Assembly (NCBI GenBank): GCA_029975055.1
Contig: JARKPU010000013.1
Coordinates: 620,001 to 684,000, forward strand
Source: Anaerolinea sp.
GTDB taxonomy: Bacteria > Chloroflexota > Anaerolineae > Anaerolineales > Anaerolineaceae
Length of the DNA stretch: 64,000 nt
Direction of reading: 5' to 3'
Position 1 is the first letter of the stretch, and each line of letters begins with the position of its first letter. The notes under the pieces are model-generated. The model was not told the DNA's origin. It was given only the letters and a program-made list of their open reading frames with translations, and searched no databases. Positions 41,274 to 50,501 of this stretch are shown in pieces. Made by a program: the position numbers and the translations under genes.

Positions 41274-44200
41274 ATGAATCGCACCTACACGAACCACCGC
41301 TACCTCGATTTCATCCACCGGCAGGTCGCCATCTTTGACGGCGCGATGGGCACCAGCCTTCAGCGTCAGGAACTCACCGCGGCCGATTTCGGCGGAGAAC
41401 GCACCAACGGCTGCAACGATTACCTCGTCATCACCCGCCCGCAAGCCGTCGAAACCGTTCACCGCTCCTTCCTCGATGTGGGCGTGGATGTCATCGAAAC
41501 GGACACCTTTCGCTCCAACCGCATCACCCTGGCCGAATACGGCCTCCAGGCGCAGGCCGGGCAAATCAACACCGCCGCGGCTTCTCTTGCCCGCCGGTTG
41601 GCCGATGAATACAGCCGCAAAGGCCGCGAGCGCTTCGTGGCCGGTTCGATCGGCCCCACCGGCAAGCTCCCTTCGATGGACGATCCCGAATTGTCGAACA
41701 TCCGCTTCGATGAACTGGCGGATGTCTTCCGCGAACAGGCCCGCGGCCTCATCGAAGGCGGCGTTGACCTGCTGCTCATCGAAACCTCGCAAGATATTCT
41801 CGAGGTCAAAGCCGCCAGCACAGGCATCCAGGCTGCCTTCAGCGAGGCGGGGGTTTACCTGCCCGTGCAGGCCCAGGTGACGCTTGATACCACCGGCCGG
41901 ATGCTCCTCGGCACCGATATCGCCGCCGTGCTGGCCATCCTCGAAGGCCTGCCCGTGGACGTCATCGGCCTCAACTGCTCCACCGGCCCCGACTACATGC
42001 GCGAGCCAATCCGCTACCTGGGAGAAAATGCCCGCCTGCCGGTTTCGTGCATCCCGAACGCCGGGCTGCCCCTCAATGTGGATGGCCAGGCCGTTTACCC
42101 CCTCGAACCCCGGCCGTTCGCCGATACGCTGGCCGAATACATAGCCAAGTACGGTGTGGGGGTCGTCGGCGGGTGCTGCGGCACCACGCCCGAACACCTG
42201 CGTTTGCTCGTCGAGCAGGTTCACGGGCGGCCTTCTTCCGGCAGGCCCTTCATCAGCATCCCGCGGCTGGCTTCAGCCACCCAGATGACCGCGATGGTGC
42301 AGTCTCCTCCGCCTTTCCTGATCGGCGAGCGCCTCAACACCCAGGGCAGCCTGAAGTTCAAGAAGCTCATCCTGGCCGAAGATTTCGAAGGCGCGCTCGA
42401 GCTGGCCCGCCAGCAGGTGGAAAGCGGGGCGCACGGCCTCGACCTGTGCACCGCCCTCACCGAAAGGCCGGATGAAGCCGAATTGATGCGCCGCCTGGTG
42501 AAGACGCTTGCGCCCACCGTGCACGTGCCGTTGATCATCGATTCAACCGAGCCGGAGGTGATCGAAGCGGCTCTGCAAACAGCCCCAGGCCGCTGCCTGA
42601 TCAACTCCACCAACCTTGAATCCGGCCGCGCGAAAGCCGACCGCATCTTTTCGCTGGCAAAGAAGTACAACGCCGCCGTCATCCTGCTCACCATCGATGA
42701 GCAGGGCATGGCCAAGACAGCCGAACGCAAGCTCGAAGTAGCCCGCCGCCTGTATGATATCGCGGTGAACGAGCACGGCCTGCTCCCGCAGGACCTGGTG
42801 TACGATGCCCTCACCTTCACCCTCGCCACAGGCGACCCCGAGTTCGCGCGCTCTGCCATCGCCACCATCGACGGGATTCACCTGATCAAAGCCGAACTGC
42901 CCGGCGTGCTGGCCTCGCTGGGCGTCTCGAACGTTTCCTTTGGCTTGAATCAACCTGCCCGCGCCATTTTGAACAGCGTGATGCTCTATCACTGCGTCCA
43001 GGCCGGCCTGGATATGGCCATCGTCAACCCGGCGCACATCACCCCTTACCCGGAGATTGCGCCCGAGGAACGCGAATTGGCCGAGGATCTAATCTTTTGC
43101 CGCCGCGCCGACGCGCTCCAGCGCCTGATCGAGCACTTCGAGAAGACCGGCGGGGTGCGCTCCGGCAAGCCCGATGCCCAGCAAGCCGCGCTCCAATCGC
43201 TGAGCGCAGCCGAGCGCCTGAGCTGGCGCATCCTCTACCGCCAGAAGGAAGGCGTGGAAGCCGATATCGATGAGATCATCTCCCGCCGCGATGGGAAATC
43301 TCGCCATGAAGCCGCGGTGGAGATTCTCAACGGCGTCCTCCTGCCCGCTATGAAACTGGTGGGCGATAAATTCGGCGCGGGCGAGTTGATCTTACCCTTT
43401 GTGCTGCAATCCGCCGAGGTGATGAAGAAATCGGTCTCGCACCTGGAGACCTACCTGGAGAAGAAAGAAGGCGTCTCCAAGGGCAGGCTGGTGCTCGCCA
43501 CCGTTTACGGCGATGTGCACGACATCGGGAAGAACCTCGTCAAGACGATCCTCTCGAACAACGGCTACGAGGTCTTCGACCTGGGAAAACAGGTTCCCGC
43601 CGAAACGATCATTTCCAAAGCCGTCGAGTTGAACGCCGATGCCATCGGCTTGAGCGCGCTGCTGGTCAGCACATCCAAGCAGATGCCTCTCATTGTCAAC
43701 GAGCTGCACCGGCGCAGCCTGAACTTCCCGGTCCTGGTCGGGGGCGCGGCGATCAACCGGCGCTTTGGTCGGCGGATTTTACAGACCGAATCCGGCGAGC
43801 TTTACCAACCGGGCGTGTTCTACTGCAAAGACGCCTTCGAGGGTTTGGCGACGATGAACGCCCTGATGGACCCCCAGGAGCGCCCGGCTCTGCTGCAAAA
43901 CGTCCGCAGCGAGGCCGAGCTCGAACTCGGCCGAAGCCGTTCGGCAGCCGCCGGCCCTGCCCAAAGTGCGCCCCGCTCGAGCGTCCAGCCCGCCGAACGC
44001 ATCCCGCAGCCGCCCTTGTGGGGGCCGCGGGTGGTGCGCGAAATGCCGCTCGAACTGGTCTTCCAGCACCTGCCCCTCAATGAGCTCTTCCGCCTCTCGT
44101 GGGGAGCCAAGAACACCCACGGAGAAGCCTGGCAGAAGCTCGAAGCCGAGTTCATGGCCCGCCTCGAACGCATGAAGCGTGAAGCCATTGCCGAGGGTTG

Positions 44201-44792
44201 GCTCAAGCCCCAGGGCGTGTACGGGTACTGGCCCGCGCAAGCCGATGGCAACCAGCTGGTGCTCTTTGACCCTGCCACGCTCAACGCCGCCGCACCGCGC
44301 GAGGCGGCCCGGTTGAACTTCCCGCGCCAGCCGGATGGCGATCACCTCTGCCTGGCCGATTACTTCCTGCCCACAGGCGCAGGTCAGTTCGATGTCGTCG
44401 CCCTGCAGGTCGTCACCGTCGGGCACGAAGCCACCCGGCGCTTCGAGCGGCTGCAAGAAGCCGCCGATTACACCGAGGCGTACTTCACGCACGGCCTGGG
44501 TGTGCAAACCGCTGAGGCAACCGCCGATTACCTCCACGCCCACATCCGCCGCGAATTGGGCCTGGCCCCAGAGCAGGGCAAGCGCTACTCATGGGGGTAC
44601 CCGGCCATCCCCGACCTGCCCGATCACCAGGTCGTCTTCTCGCTCCTCCCTGCCGAAAAAGAGCTTGGCATGAGCCTGACGCCCGCGTACCAGCTTGTCC
44701 CAGAGCAGTCCACCGCCGCGATCATCCTCCACCACCCGCAGGCAAAGTATTTCTCGGTGGGCGAGAGCCGCATCGAACAATTGATGAAGTGA
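41274..44792 (+). CDS. metH: Cobalamin-dependent methionine synthase
   Basis: 1172 aa from the ATG at 41274 (GGAG site 8 nt upstream). It makes methionine from homocysteine and methyl-tetrahydrofolate. Domain order: homocysteine domain (1-325) with the zinc cysteines VGGCCGTTPEH; pterin domain (about 350-625); cap region with LPAMKLVGDKFGAGELILPFVLQSAEVM; B12 domain with the DVHDIGKNL lower-ligand motif and SALLVSTSKQM (about 740-870); a variable linker; and a C-terminal reactivation domain with EAYFTHGLGVQTAEATADY-type sequence and YSWGYPAIPDL. The pterin domain reads GERLNTQGSLKF where most relatives have GERTNVTGS. Controlled by the SAM-I riboswitch upstream. Confidence 0.97.
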   Translation: MNRTYTNHRYLDFIHRQVAIFDGAMGTSLQRQELTAADFGGERTNGCNDYLVITRPQAVETVHRSFLDVGVDVIETDTFRSNRITLAEYGLQAQAGQINTAAASLARRLADEYSRKGRERFVAGSIGPTGKLPSMDDPELSNIRFDELADVFREQARGLIEGGVDLLLIETSQDILEVKAASTGIQAAFSEAGVYLPVQAQVTLDTTGRMLLGTDIAAVLAILEGLPVDVIGLNCSTGPDYMREPIRYLGENARLPVSCIPNAGLPLNVDGQAVYPLEPRPFADTLAEYIAKYGVGVVGGCCGTTPEHLRLLVEQVHGRPSSGRPFISIPRLASATQMTAMVQSPPPFLIGERLNTQGSLKFKKLILAEDFEGALELARQQVESGAHGLDLCTALTERPDEAELMRRLVKTLAPTVHVPLIIDSTEPEVIEAALQTAPGRCLINSTNLESGRAKADRIFSLAKKYNAAVILLTIDEQGMAKTAERKLEVARRLYDIAVNEHGLLPQDLVYDALTFTLATGDPEFARSAIATIDGIHLIKAELPGVLASLGVSNVSFGLNQPARAILNSVMLYHCVQAGLDMAIVNPAHITPYPEIAPEERELAEDLIFCRRADALQRLIEHFEKTGGVRSGKPDAQQAALQSLSAAERLSWRILYRQKEGVEADIDEIISRRDGKSRHEAAVEILNGVLLPAMKLVGDKFGAGELILPFVLQSAEVMKKSVSHLETYLEKKEGVSKGRLVLATVYGDVHDIGKNLVKTILSNNGYEVFDLGKQVPAETIISKAVELNADAIGLSALLVSTSKQMPLIVNELHRRSLNFPVLVGGAAINRRFGRRILQTESGELYQPGVFYCKDAFEGLATMNALMDPQERPALLQNVRSEAELELGRSRSAAAGPAQSAPRSSVQPAERIPQPPLWGPRVVREMPLELVFQHLPLNELFRLSWGAKNTHGEAWQKLEAEFMARLERMKREAIAEGWLKPQGVYGYWPAQADGNQLVLFDPATLNAAAPREAARLNFPRQPDGDHLCLADYFLPTGAGQFDVVALQVVTVGHEATRRFERLQEAADYTEAYFTHGLGVQTAEATADYLHAHIRRELGLAPEQGKRYSWGYPAIPDLPDHQVVFSLLPAEKELGMSLTPAYQLVPEQSTAAIILHHPQAKYFSVGESRIEQLMK

Positions 44793-44797
44793 ACGCT

Positions 44798-46657
44798 ATG
44801 AGCACATTCCTCGAACGGTTAACCACCCGCAGGCCGCTGCTCTCGGATGGAGCGATGGGCACCGTGCTTCACTCGCGCGGCGTCACCTTTGATGCCTGCT
44901 TCGACGCCCTCAACCTGAGCGACCCCGCGCTGGTCGCCGAGGTGCACCACGAGTATATCGAAGCCGGAGCCAACATCATCCAGACCAACACCTTCGGCGC
45001 AAACCGGTATAAACTTGCCCGGCACGGCCTCGAACACCGCGTTGCCGAGGTCAACCAGGCGGGCGTCGAACTGGCCCGCCGCATGGTGAGTGCCTCCTTC
45101 AAAGATGTGCTCATCGCCGGTGACGTGGGCCCTTTGGGCGTGCGCCTGGCCCCGTTCGGGCGCGTTCAACCCGAACAGGCCTGCCAGGCCTTCAGCGAGC
45201 AAATCGGTGCGCTCGTCGCGGCAGGCGTGGATTTGCTGATCATCGAGACGATCTCTGACCTGTACGAGATCAACGAAGCGGTGCGGGCGGCCCGCCTGGT
45301 GAACCCTGCCGTCCCTGTGGTTGCCTCCGTCACCTTCACGCGCGACGACCGCACCCTGCTCGGCGACAGCCCGGCCAAGGTGGCCCGCTCGCTGGCCCAA
45401 ACCGGGGCCGACCTGATCGGCGTCAATTGCTCCGGCGGCCCCAACCAGCTCTTGCGCATCCTCAAGTTGATGCGCGCCGAAGTGCCCGATGCGCGTTTTT
45501 CCATCATGCCGAATGCCGGCTGGCCCGAGCAGGTCGGCGGGCGGATCATGTACCCCGCTCCGCCCGAATACTTTGGCGAATACGCCCTGGCCTTCTGCGA
45601 GGCGGGCGCCAGCCTGGTGGGCGGCTGCTGCGGGACCACGCCGCAGCACATCCAATCGATGGCCCGCGCGCTGCTGGCAAGCGCCCCCGGCTGCGCCCCC
45701 GAAAATGGCATCAATCTGAGCATCCCTGCCGAAGAACAGGCCCCCGAGCAGCGGCCCACCCGGCTGGCCGAGAAGCTCGCCGAGGGCCGGTTCGTCGTCG
45801 CCGTCGAGATGGACCCGCCGCGCGGCCTCTCGACGCACAAGATCCTCGCCGGGGCTTCGCTGCTGGCCGAATCCGGCGCGGATGTGATCAATGTGGCCGA
45901 TTCTCCCATGGCGCGCATGCGCATGAGCCCGTGGGCCGTCTGCAACCTGATCCAAACCGGCGTGGGCATCGAGACTGTCTTGCACTTCCCCACGCGCGGG
46001 CGCAACCTGCTGCGCGTGCAGGGTGACCTGCTCGCCGCGCATGCCCTGGGCGTGCGCAACGTGTTCGTCGTGATGGGCGACCCCACCGCCATCGGCGATT
46101 ACCCAAACGCCATGGATAACTTCGACCTGGTTCCTTCCGGCCTGATCAAGCTGATCAAGCAGGGGTTCAATGCCGGCGTGGACCATGCCGGCAGCGACAT
46201 CGGCCAGCCGACGGGCTTCTTCGTTGGCTGCGCGCTCAACCTCAATCCGCCGGAGCCAGAAGCGGAAATCAAGAACCTCAAGCGCAAGCTCAAAGCCGGG
46301 GCGGATTTTATCCTCACCCAGCCGGTTTACGACCCCCCCGTTGCGCGCGCATTCCTCCAATCGGTTCAAAACGAGCTTGGCGGCTCCTTGAGCATTCCCA
46401 TCCTGGCCGGGGTGCTGCCGCTGGCCAGCTCGCGGCATGCCAACTTCTTGCATCAGGAAGTGCCCGGCATCGTGATTCCAGAATCCATCCGTGAGCGAAT
46501 GGCGCGCGCAGGCGACTCGGGCGCTCAGGAGGGCATCCGCGTGGCGGTGGAATTGATCGAGCAATTGCGCGAACTCGTTCAGGGGGTGTATATCATGCCC
46601 GCGTTCAACCGTTTCGATTACGCCGCCGAGATCGTTGAATCGGTAAAGAAGGCCTGA
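44798..46657 (+). CDS. Bifunctional homocysteine S-methyltransferase / methylenetetrahydrofolate reductase
   Basis: 619 aa from the ATG at 44798, 5 nt after metH. Residues 1-295 are a homocysteine methyltransferase domain (LLSDGAMGTVLHSRG, zinc cysteines GVNCSGGPN and LVGGCCGTTPQH). Residues about 325-619 are a MetF-type flavin reductase domain (VAVEMDPPRGLSTHK, NVFVVMGDPTAIGDYP, GADFILTQPVYDP). This fusion matches Bacillus YitJ. The reductase makes the methyl-tetrahydrofolate that MetH uses, and co-transcription behind the riboswitch ties both steps to SAM levels. Confidence 0.95.
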   Translation: MSTFLERLTTRRPLLSDGAMGTVLHSRGVTFDACFDALNLSDPALVAEVHHEYIEAGANIIQTNTFGANRYKLARHGLEHRVAEVNQAGVELARRMVSASFKDVLIAGDVGPLGVRLAPFGRVQPEQACQAFSEQIGALVAAGVDLLIIETISDLYEINEAVRAARLVNPAVPVVASVTFTRDDRTLLGDSPAKVARSLAQTGADLIGVNCSGGPNQLLRILKLMRAEVPDARFSIMPNAGWPEQVGGRIMYPAPPEYFGEYALAFCEAGASLVGGCCGTTPQHIQSMARALLASAPGCAPENGINLSIPAEEQAPEQRPTRLAEKLAEGRFVVAVEMDPPRGLSTHKILAGASLLAESGADVINVADSPMARMRMSPWAVCNLIQTGVGIETVLHFPTRGRNLLRVQGDLLAAHALGVRNVFVVMGDPTAIGDYPNAMDNFDLVPSGLIKLIKQGFNAGVDHAGSDIGQPTGFFVGCALNLNPPEPEAEIKNLKRKLKAGADFILTQPVYDPPVARAFLQSVQNELGGSLSIPILAGVLPLASSRHANFLHQEVPGIVIPESIRERMARAGDSGAQEGIRVAVELIEQLRELVQGVYIMPAFNRFDYAAEIVESVKKA

Positions 46658-46692
46658 GGGCACAGCGCGAAAAGCGGGTATGGTTTTCGTGC

Positions 46693-46698
46693 TATACT
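46693..46698 (+). promoter_or_regulatory. Possible -10 element before the DUF3048 gene
   Basis: TATACT with a weak -35. It lies 112 nt before the GTG start of the DUF3048 lipoprotein gene. Confidence 0.35.
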
Positions 46699-46711
46699 AG
46701 ATTGAGACACA

Positions 46712-46734
46712 GCAGCCATCGGGCTGCATTCTTT
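46712..46734 (+). terminator. Hairpin after the metH operon
   Basis: GCAGCC (46712-46717), ATCG, GGCTGC (46722-46727), then ATTCTTT. It is likely the weak end of the methionine operon, about 55 nt after its last stop. Confidence 0.5.
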
Positions 46735-46809
46735 ATCGAACCAAACCGGCTTCTGTATGTTCCTGCTTATCCCCAAAGAACAGCCGCTCAGATCCGCCGA
46801 GGCCCGCCT

Positions 46810-47997
46810 GTGAACCTTCGACGCGCTGTGCTTTCGGCCATGCTTCTGTTGCTGCTGATCTCCGGCTGCGAAACTACCCCGCCGCAGCCGGCTGTCTGGT
46901 CTGCCCGCGATCCCAACCAGGCACTCGAAGAGGTAACTCCCGAACTGCCTGCCCCGCAGACCCAGCAAGAAGCCCTCCCTTCTCCCACGCCGCTCCCCCT
47001 GGTGGAATTGCCCGACCTGCCGGATAACATCGACCCGCTGACCGGCCTCCAGGTGGAAGACCTTTCGCGCCTCGAACGCCGCCCGGTGATGGTGAAGATC
47101 TCGAATTACCCCCGCGAAGGCCGCCCGCATGCCGGGCTTTCGTTCGCCGACCTGGTTTTCGAATACTATATCGGCTACGGTTTCAACCGCTTCATGGCCG
47201 TTTTCTTGGGACAGGATGCCGATATGGCCGGACCGGTGCGTTCGGGGCGGCTGGTGGATGCGCAGCTGGCCGAAATGTACCAGGGCCTGCTCTTTTATGG
47301 CAATGCCGATGACTCGACCGACGAGCAAATCCTCAAAGAGCTTGGCCCGCGGGCATTGGCCGAGAAGGACGTCCCTTCTCCGCCCAAATTCCGCATCGAA
47401 GCCGAAATCCCCGAAACGACGTTGTTCGTCAACACGCGCCAGCTTTCTGAATACTATACGAATGTCCTGGGCGGAAGCAACAACCGCCGCGACCTGCGCG
47501 GCATGATCTTCAGCAACGAGATTCACCCCGTGAACGAAACCGCCGATTTTCTCGCCGTGCAATTCAGCCGCCAGGCGCGCGGTGAATGGCGGTACAACGC
47601 CGCCACGGGCCTCTACGAGCGCTGGATCGAATCCGGCGCCACTACCTCGGGCGATATCCCGATGGAACCGATGGTGGACCGGGTGAATAACCGGCAGATC
47701 GCGATGGCCAATGTGATCCTGGTCTTCGCCACCTACACCGAGCTGGCCCCGACCAAGCACAACATCGCTCTGTTTGACCAAAATGCTGGCAAGCGCGCCG
47801 TGTTCTTCCGCGACGGCGTGCGCATCGAAGGCAGCTGGGTCACCGTCTCCAACGGGCGCCCAATCCAATTCTTCAACTCATGGGGGTTACCGATGCACCT
47901 GAAGCCAGGTCCTTCCTGGATCGTATTTGTAGGCGATACATCCACCCTAAAGAGCCTGGCTCCCGGTCAATGGGAGCTGCGCTTCGATATTCCTTAG
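46810..47997 (+). CDS. DUF3048-family lipoprotein (YerB-like)
   Basis: 395 aa from the GTG at 46810, which begins a signal peptide ending in the lipobox LLISGC; upstream in-frame starts would add residues before the signal. The two-part DUF3048 pattern is seen: RPVMVKISNYPREGRPHAGLS, FADLVFEYYIGYGFNRFMAVF, GPVRSGRLVDAQ, and a C-terminal part with GKRAVFFRDGVRIEGSW. The function of the family is unknown; it is an extracytoplasmic lipoprotein. The next gene starts 5 nt after its stop. Confidence 0.88.
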   Translation: MNLRRAVLSAMLLLLLISGCETTPPQPAVWSARDPNQALEEVTPELPAPQTQQEALPSPTPLPLVELPDLPDNIDPLTGLQVEDLSRLERRPVMVKISNYPREGRPHAGLSFADLVFEYYIGYGFNRFMAVFLGQDADMAGPVRSGRLVDAQLAEMYQGLLFYGNADDSTDEQILKELGPRALAEKDVPSPPKFRIEAEIPETTLFVNTRQLSEYYTNVLGGSNNRRDLRGMIFSNEIHPVNETADFLAVQFSRQARGEWRYNAATGLYERWIESGATTSGDIPMEPMVDRVNNRQIAMANVILVFATYTELAPTKHNIALFDQNAGKRAVFFRDGVRIEGSWVTVSNGRPIQFFNSWGLPMHLKPGPSWIVFVGDTSTLKSLAPGQWELRFDIP

Positions 47998-48002
47998 CGC
48001 CT

Positions 48003-48731
48003 ATGCAAGTCCTGGTGCTTTCCGATATTCATGGCAATCTCCCGGCGCTCCAGGCCGTGCTGCTGGATGCCGGTGCGGTCGATCAAGTGTGGTGCCTGGG
48101 CGATGTGGTCGGTTACGGCCCCTACCCAAACGAGTGCATCGAACTGTTGAGAAAACAGCCTGACCTGGTGTGCCTGTTAGGCAACCACGATGCCGCCGTT
48201 ATCGGGATGATTCCGCTGCAAACCTTCAACCAGGATGCGCGCCTCTCCGTCCAATGGACAAGTGCAACGCTGCGCCATAGTAACCGCGCCTGGCTGGAAT
48301 CTTTGCCCGAGGTGGAAGTGCATGAACCCTTCACCCTGGTGCACGGCAGCCCGCGCAACCCGGTCTGGGAATACCTGCTCGACCCCGGCGCCGCCTCGAT
48401 CAATTTCGAGTATTTCGAGACCGATTATTGTTTTGTCGGTCACACCCATTTGCCCATCCAGTTCACCTTCACCCAGCCCCACCGGCCGGCGCGCTGGTCG
48501 ATCCCGCCCGTTGACCAGGAAACCAAGCTGAAGCCGCGTGTCATCATCAACCCTGGGTCGGTCGGCCAGCCGCGCGACCACGATCCTCGCGCGGCTTATG
48601 CGCTGCTCGATACCGCCGGGTTGACCGTTCGATACAAACGCGTCAAGTATGATATCGAGAGCGTGCAGCAGCGAATCCTCGCCGAGAACCTGCCTGAGCG
48701 GCACGCGCTGCGGCTGATCGAAGGCTGGTGA
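48003..48731 (+). CDS. Calcineurin-like metallophosphoesterase
   Basis: 242 aa. The five metal-binding motifs are present: LSDIHGN, CLGDVVGYGP, LLGNHD, LVHGSP and VGHTHLP, then NPGSVGQPRDHDPRAAYAL. This is the YfcE/ApaH-like branch of small bacterial phosphoesterases, active in the cytoplasm; the substrate is not fixed by sequence. The start is the ATG at 48003, immediately after the DUF3048 gene. Confidence 0.93.
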   Translation: MQVLVLSDIHGNLPALQAVLLDAGAVDQVWCLGDVVGYGPYPNECIELLRKQPDLVCLLGNHDAAVIGMIPLQTFNQDARLSVQWTSATLRHSNRAWLESLPEVEVHEPFTLVHGSPRNPVWEYLLDPGAASINFEYFETDYCFVGHTHLPIQFTFTQPHRPARWSIPPVDQETKLKPRVIINPGSVGQPRDHDPRAAYALLDTAGLTVRYKRVKYDIESVQQRILAENLPERHALRLIEGW

Positions 48732-48830
48732 TGCAAATCGGCTGGAACTGGCTACAATAAGAGCAAGGAACTTTCCGCACGGATTTCACGTCTTCGCCTT
48801 AAGATGGTTTTGGATTGAGGAGAAGAACCC

Positions 48831-49766
48831 ATGATCAAACGCCTGCTCATCGCCTTGTTGCTGCTATCCGCCGTGCTTGCGGCCTGTTCTCCGGCAAGGT
48901 CCAGCGCTCCATCCAGCGCCCCGCAGACGGGCGGGGTCGCCGCGCCCGATATCGCGGCTGAATCGCCGGGCAAGTTCGCATCCGCTAATGTCGCCGATGT
49001 GACCGTTTCGAACCAGGCCGACCGGCTGGTGATTAAGAACGCCACTTTGAATATCGCCGTCCTGAACCCGCTGGAGGCCGTCGATGCGGTTGGCAAGATG
49101 GCCGCCGAGATGGGCGGGTTCGTGGTCTCATCCAATGTCTACAAGACAGCCACTGAAAACGGCTTGGAACTGCCGGAGGCCAGCATCGTCATCCGCGTGC
49201 CAGCCGCCCGGCTGGATGAAGCTCTCGACCGCATCAAGGCCCTGGTGGTCGATAAAGATTCCGATATCCTGACGGAAAACGTCACCGGGCAGGATGTGAC
49301 CAAAGATTACACCGACCTGCAATCGCGCCTGACCAACCTGCTCAACACCGAAAAGCAGCTCCAATCCATCATGGATAGAGCCACCAAAACGGAAGATGTC
49401 CTGGCGGTTTACAACCAGCTGGTGAGCATCCGCGAGCAGATCGAGGTGCTCAAGGGCCAGATCCAATATTATGAAGAATCGGCAGCCCTCTCGATGATCT
49501 CGGTCACCATCCAATCGAAGGCCGCCATCGAACCGCTTTCCATCGGCAACTGGAAGCCCGTCGGCGTGGCGCGCAACGCCCTGCAGGCCACCATCAACGG
49601 CCTCAAGTTCCTCGGCAACGCGGCTATCTGGATCATCCTCTTCGTCGTGCCGATCGGGCTGGTGATCTTCCTGCCCATCCGCCTGGTCTGGGTGCTCATT
49701 CGCCGGGCGCGCAAGAACCGCAAGCCCGCCGCGGTGGTTCCCCCTCCGGCCAACCCCGAAGCGTAA
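48831..49766 (+). CDS. DUF4349-family lipoprotein
   Basis: 311 aa. GAGGAGAA precedes the ATG. The signal peptide ends at the lipobox VLAAC. The DUF4349 domain (about residues 50-250) has RLVIKNATLNIAVLNP, GGFVVSSNVYK, a coiled-coil stretch (DLQSRLTNLLNTEKQLQSIMDRA) and IQYYEESAALSMISVTI. A C-terminal membrane segment (AAIWIILFVVPIGLVIFLPI) and a basic tail follow. The family is of unknown function, and the protein would be anchored at both ends. Confidence 0.88.
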   Translation: MIKRLLIALLLLSAVLAACSPARSSAPSSAPQTGGVAAPDIAAESPGKFASANVADVTVSNQADRLVIKNATLNIAVLNPLEAVDAVGKMAAEMGGFVVSSNVYKTATENGLELPEASIVIRVPAARLDEALDRIKALVVDKDSDILTENVTGQDVTKDYTDLQSRLTNLLNTEKQLQSIMDRATKTEDVLAVYNQLVSIREQIEVLKGQIQYYEESAALSMISVTIQSKAAIEPLSIGNWKPVGVARNALQATINGLKFLGNAAIWIILFVVPIGLVIFLPIRLVWVLIRRARKNRKPAAVVPPPANPEA

Positions 49767-49787
49767 TAATCATTCGCTGCCTACTTT

Positions 49788-49829
49788 AAAGAGATCAGGC
49801 CCGGAGTCAATGCCGGGCCTGATCTCTTT
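49788..49829. terminator. Long bidirectional terminator
   Basis: Perfect 17-bp stem AAAGAGATCAGGCCCGG (49788-49804) / CCGGGCCTGATCTCTTT (49813-49829) with an 8-nt loop, between convergent genes. Confidence 0.92.
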
Positions 49830-49845
49830 GTTCTTCCATGCGGTT

Positions 49846-50490
49846 CTATTTGATGAACGATCGTGAAGCCAGGTCAAAGGTGATCGTATTGCCCTGGTTA
49901 TCTTGCATCATAAGGCGCTCGCTATCGGCCTGGGTCACCTTCAGGCTGCCGATCCCGCCCGGGGCCTGCACGCGCTGCCGCCCGGTGACGGAAAACCCGT
50001 CGCTGGTAAGCAGGATGACCAAACCCTTCCCGGCATCATCGGGTTCCGAACCCGCCAGCACCACCAGCACCTGCCCGCCGACCGTGCCGACCCAGTAATT
50101 GTTGATCTGCGCATCATCCGGGCGCACCATGCCGTCGCTGCCGGGGTAAATGCCGCTCTGCACCTCCCCCCCTGCCGCCGCAGCCAGTCCCGGCGCGGGG
50201 GTGACCATGCCGGGGGTCTTCGGGGCCGGGTTACCTGCCCCTGCCGATGAATCGGCTGTGCGCCGGTTTTCGATTTCCAGCTTTTCAGAGAGCGCCGAGC
50301 GGCTTTGCGGGTCGAGAGCGGGGTCGAACAACCGCTCGGGATTGATCGGGTTCGCAACCGGTGTGGCGCCCTGCCGGGGCTGCCCCGGCGCGGATAGGTT
50401 CACCTCGCCGGCCGCCGCCCAACGCCAAATGGTGAAGCTTCCGGCAATCAAGACCAGGGCCACAAGCGCCCAGGGTAAGATGCGTCGCAT
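49846..50490 (-). CDS. Hypothetical membrane-anchored protein
   Basis: 214 aa from the ATG at 50490, which has AAAGGA upstream; the in-frame GTG 5 codons earlier contains that site and is less likely. An N-terminal signal anchor (ILPWALVALVLIAGSFTIW) is followed by a low-complexity Pro/Gly/Ala linker and a beta-rich C-terminal domain (residues about 115-214, QINNYWVGTVGGQVLVVLAGSE). I recognise no family. It is probably co-transcribed with the secreted protein upstream (11-nt gap). Confidence 0.7.
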   Translation of the reverse strand: MRRILPWALVALVLIAGSFTIWRWAAAGEVNLSAPGQPRQGATPVANPINPERLFDPALDPQSRSALSEKLEIENRRTADSSAGAGNPAPKTPGMVTPAPGLAAAAGGEVQSGIYPGSDGMVRPDDAQINNYWVGTVGGQVLVVLAGSEPDDAGKGLVILLTSDGFSVTGRQRVQAPGGIGSLKVTQADSERLMMQDNQGNTITFDLASRSFIK

Positions 50491-50501
50491 GGTTGTTCCT
50501 T

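Noticed and set aside
41062..41277. Small plus-strand frame before metH
   Set aside because: It lies across the SAM-I riboswitch aptamer and its terminator.
41160..42224. Minus-strand frame opposite metH
   Set aside because: It overlaps the riboswitch terminator and metH; composition is typical of an antisense shadow.
44819..46663. 614-codon minus-strand frame opposite the homocysteine methyltransferase/reductase fusion
   Set aside because: It is a shadow frame; the plus-strand protein has full family motifs and follows metH by 5 nt.
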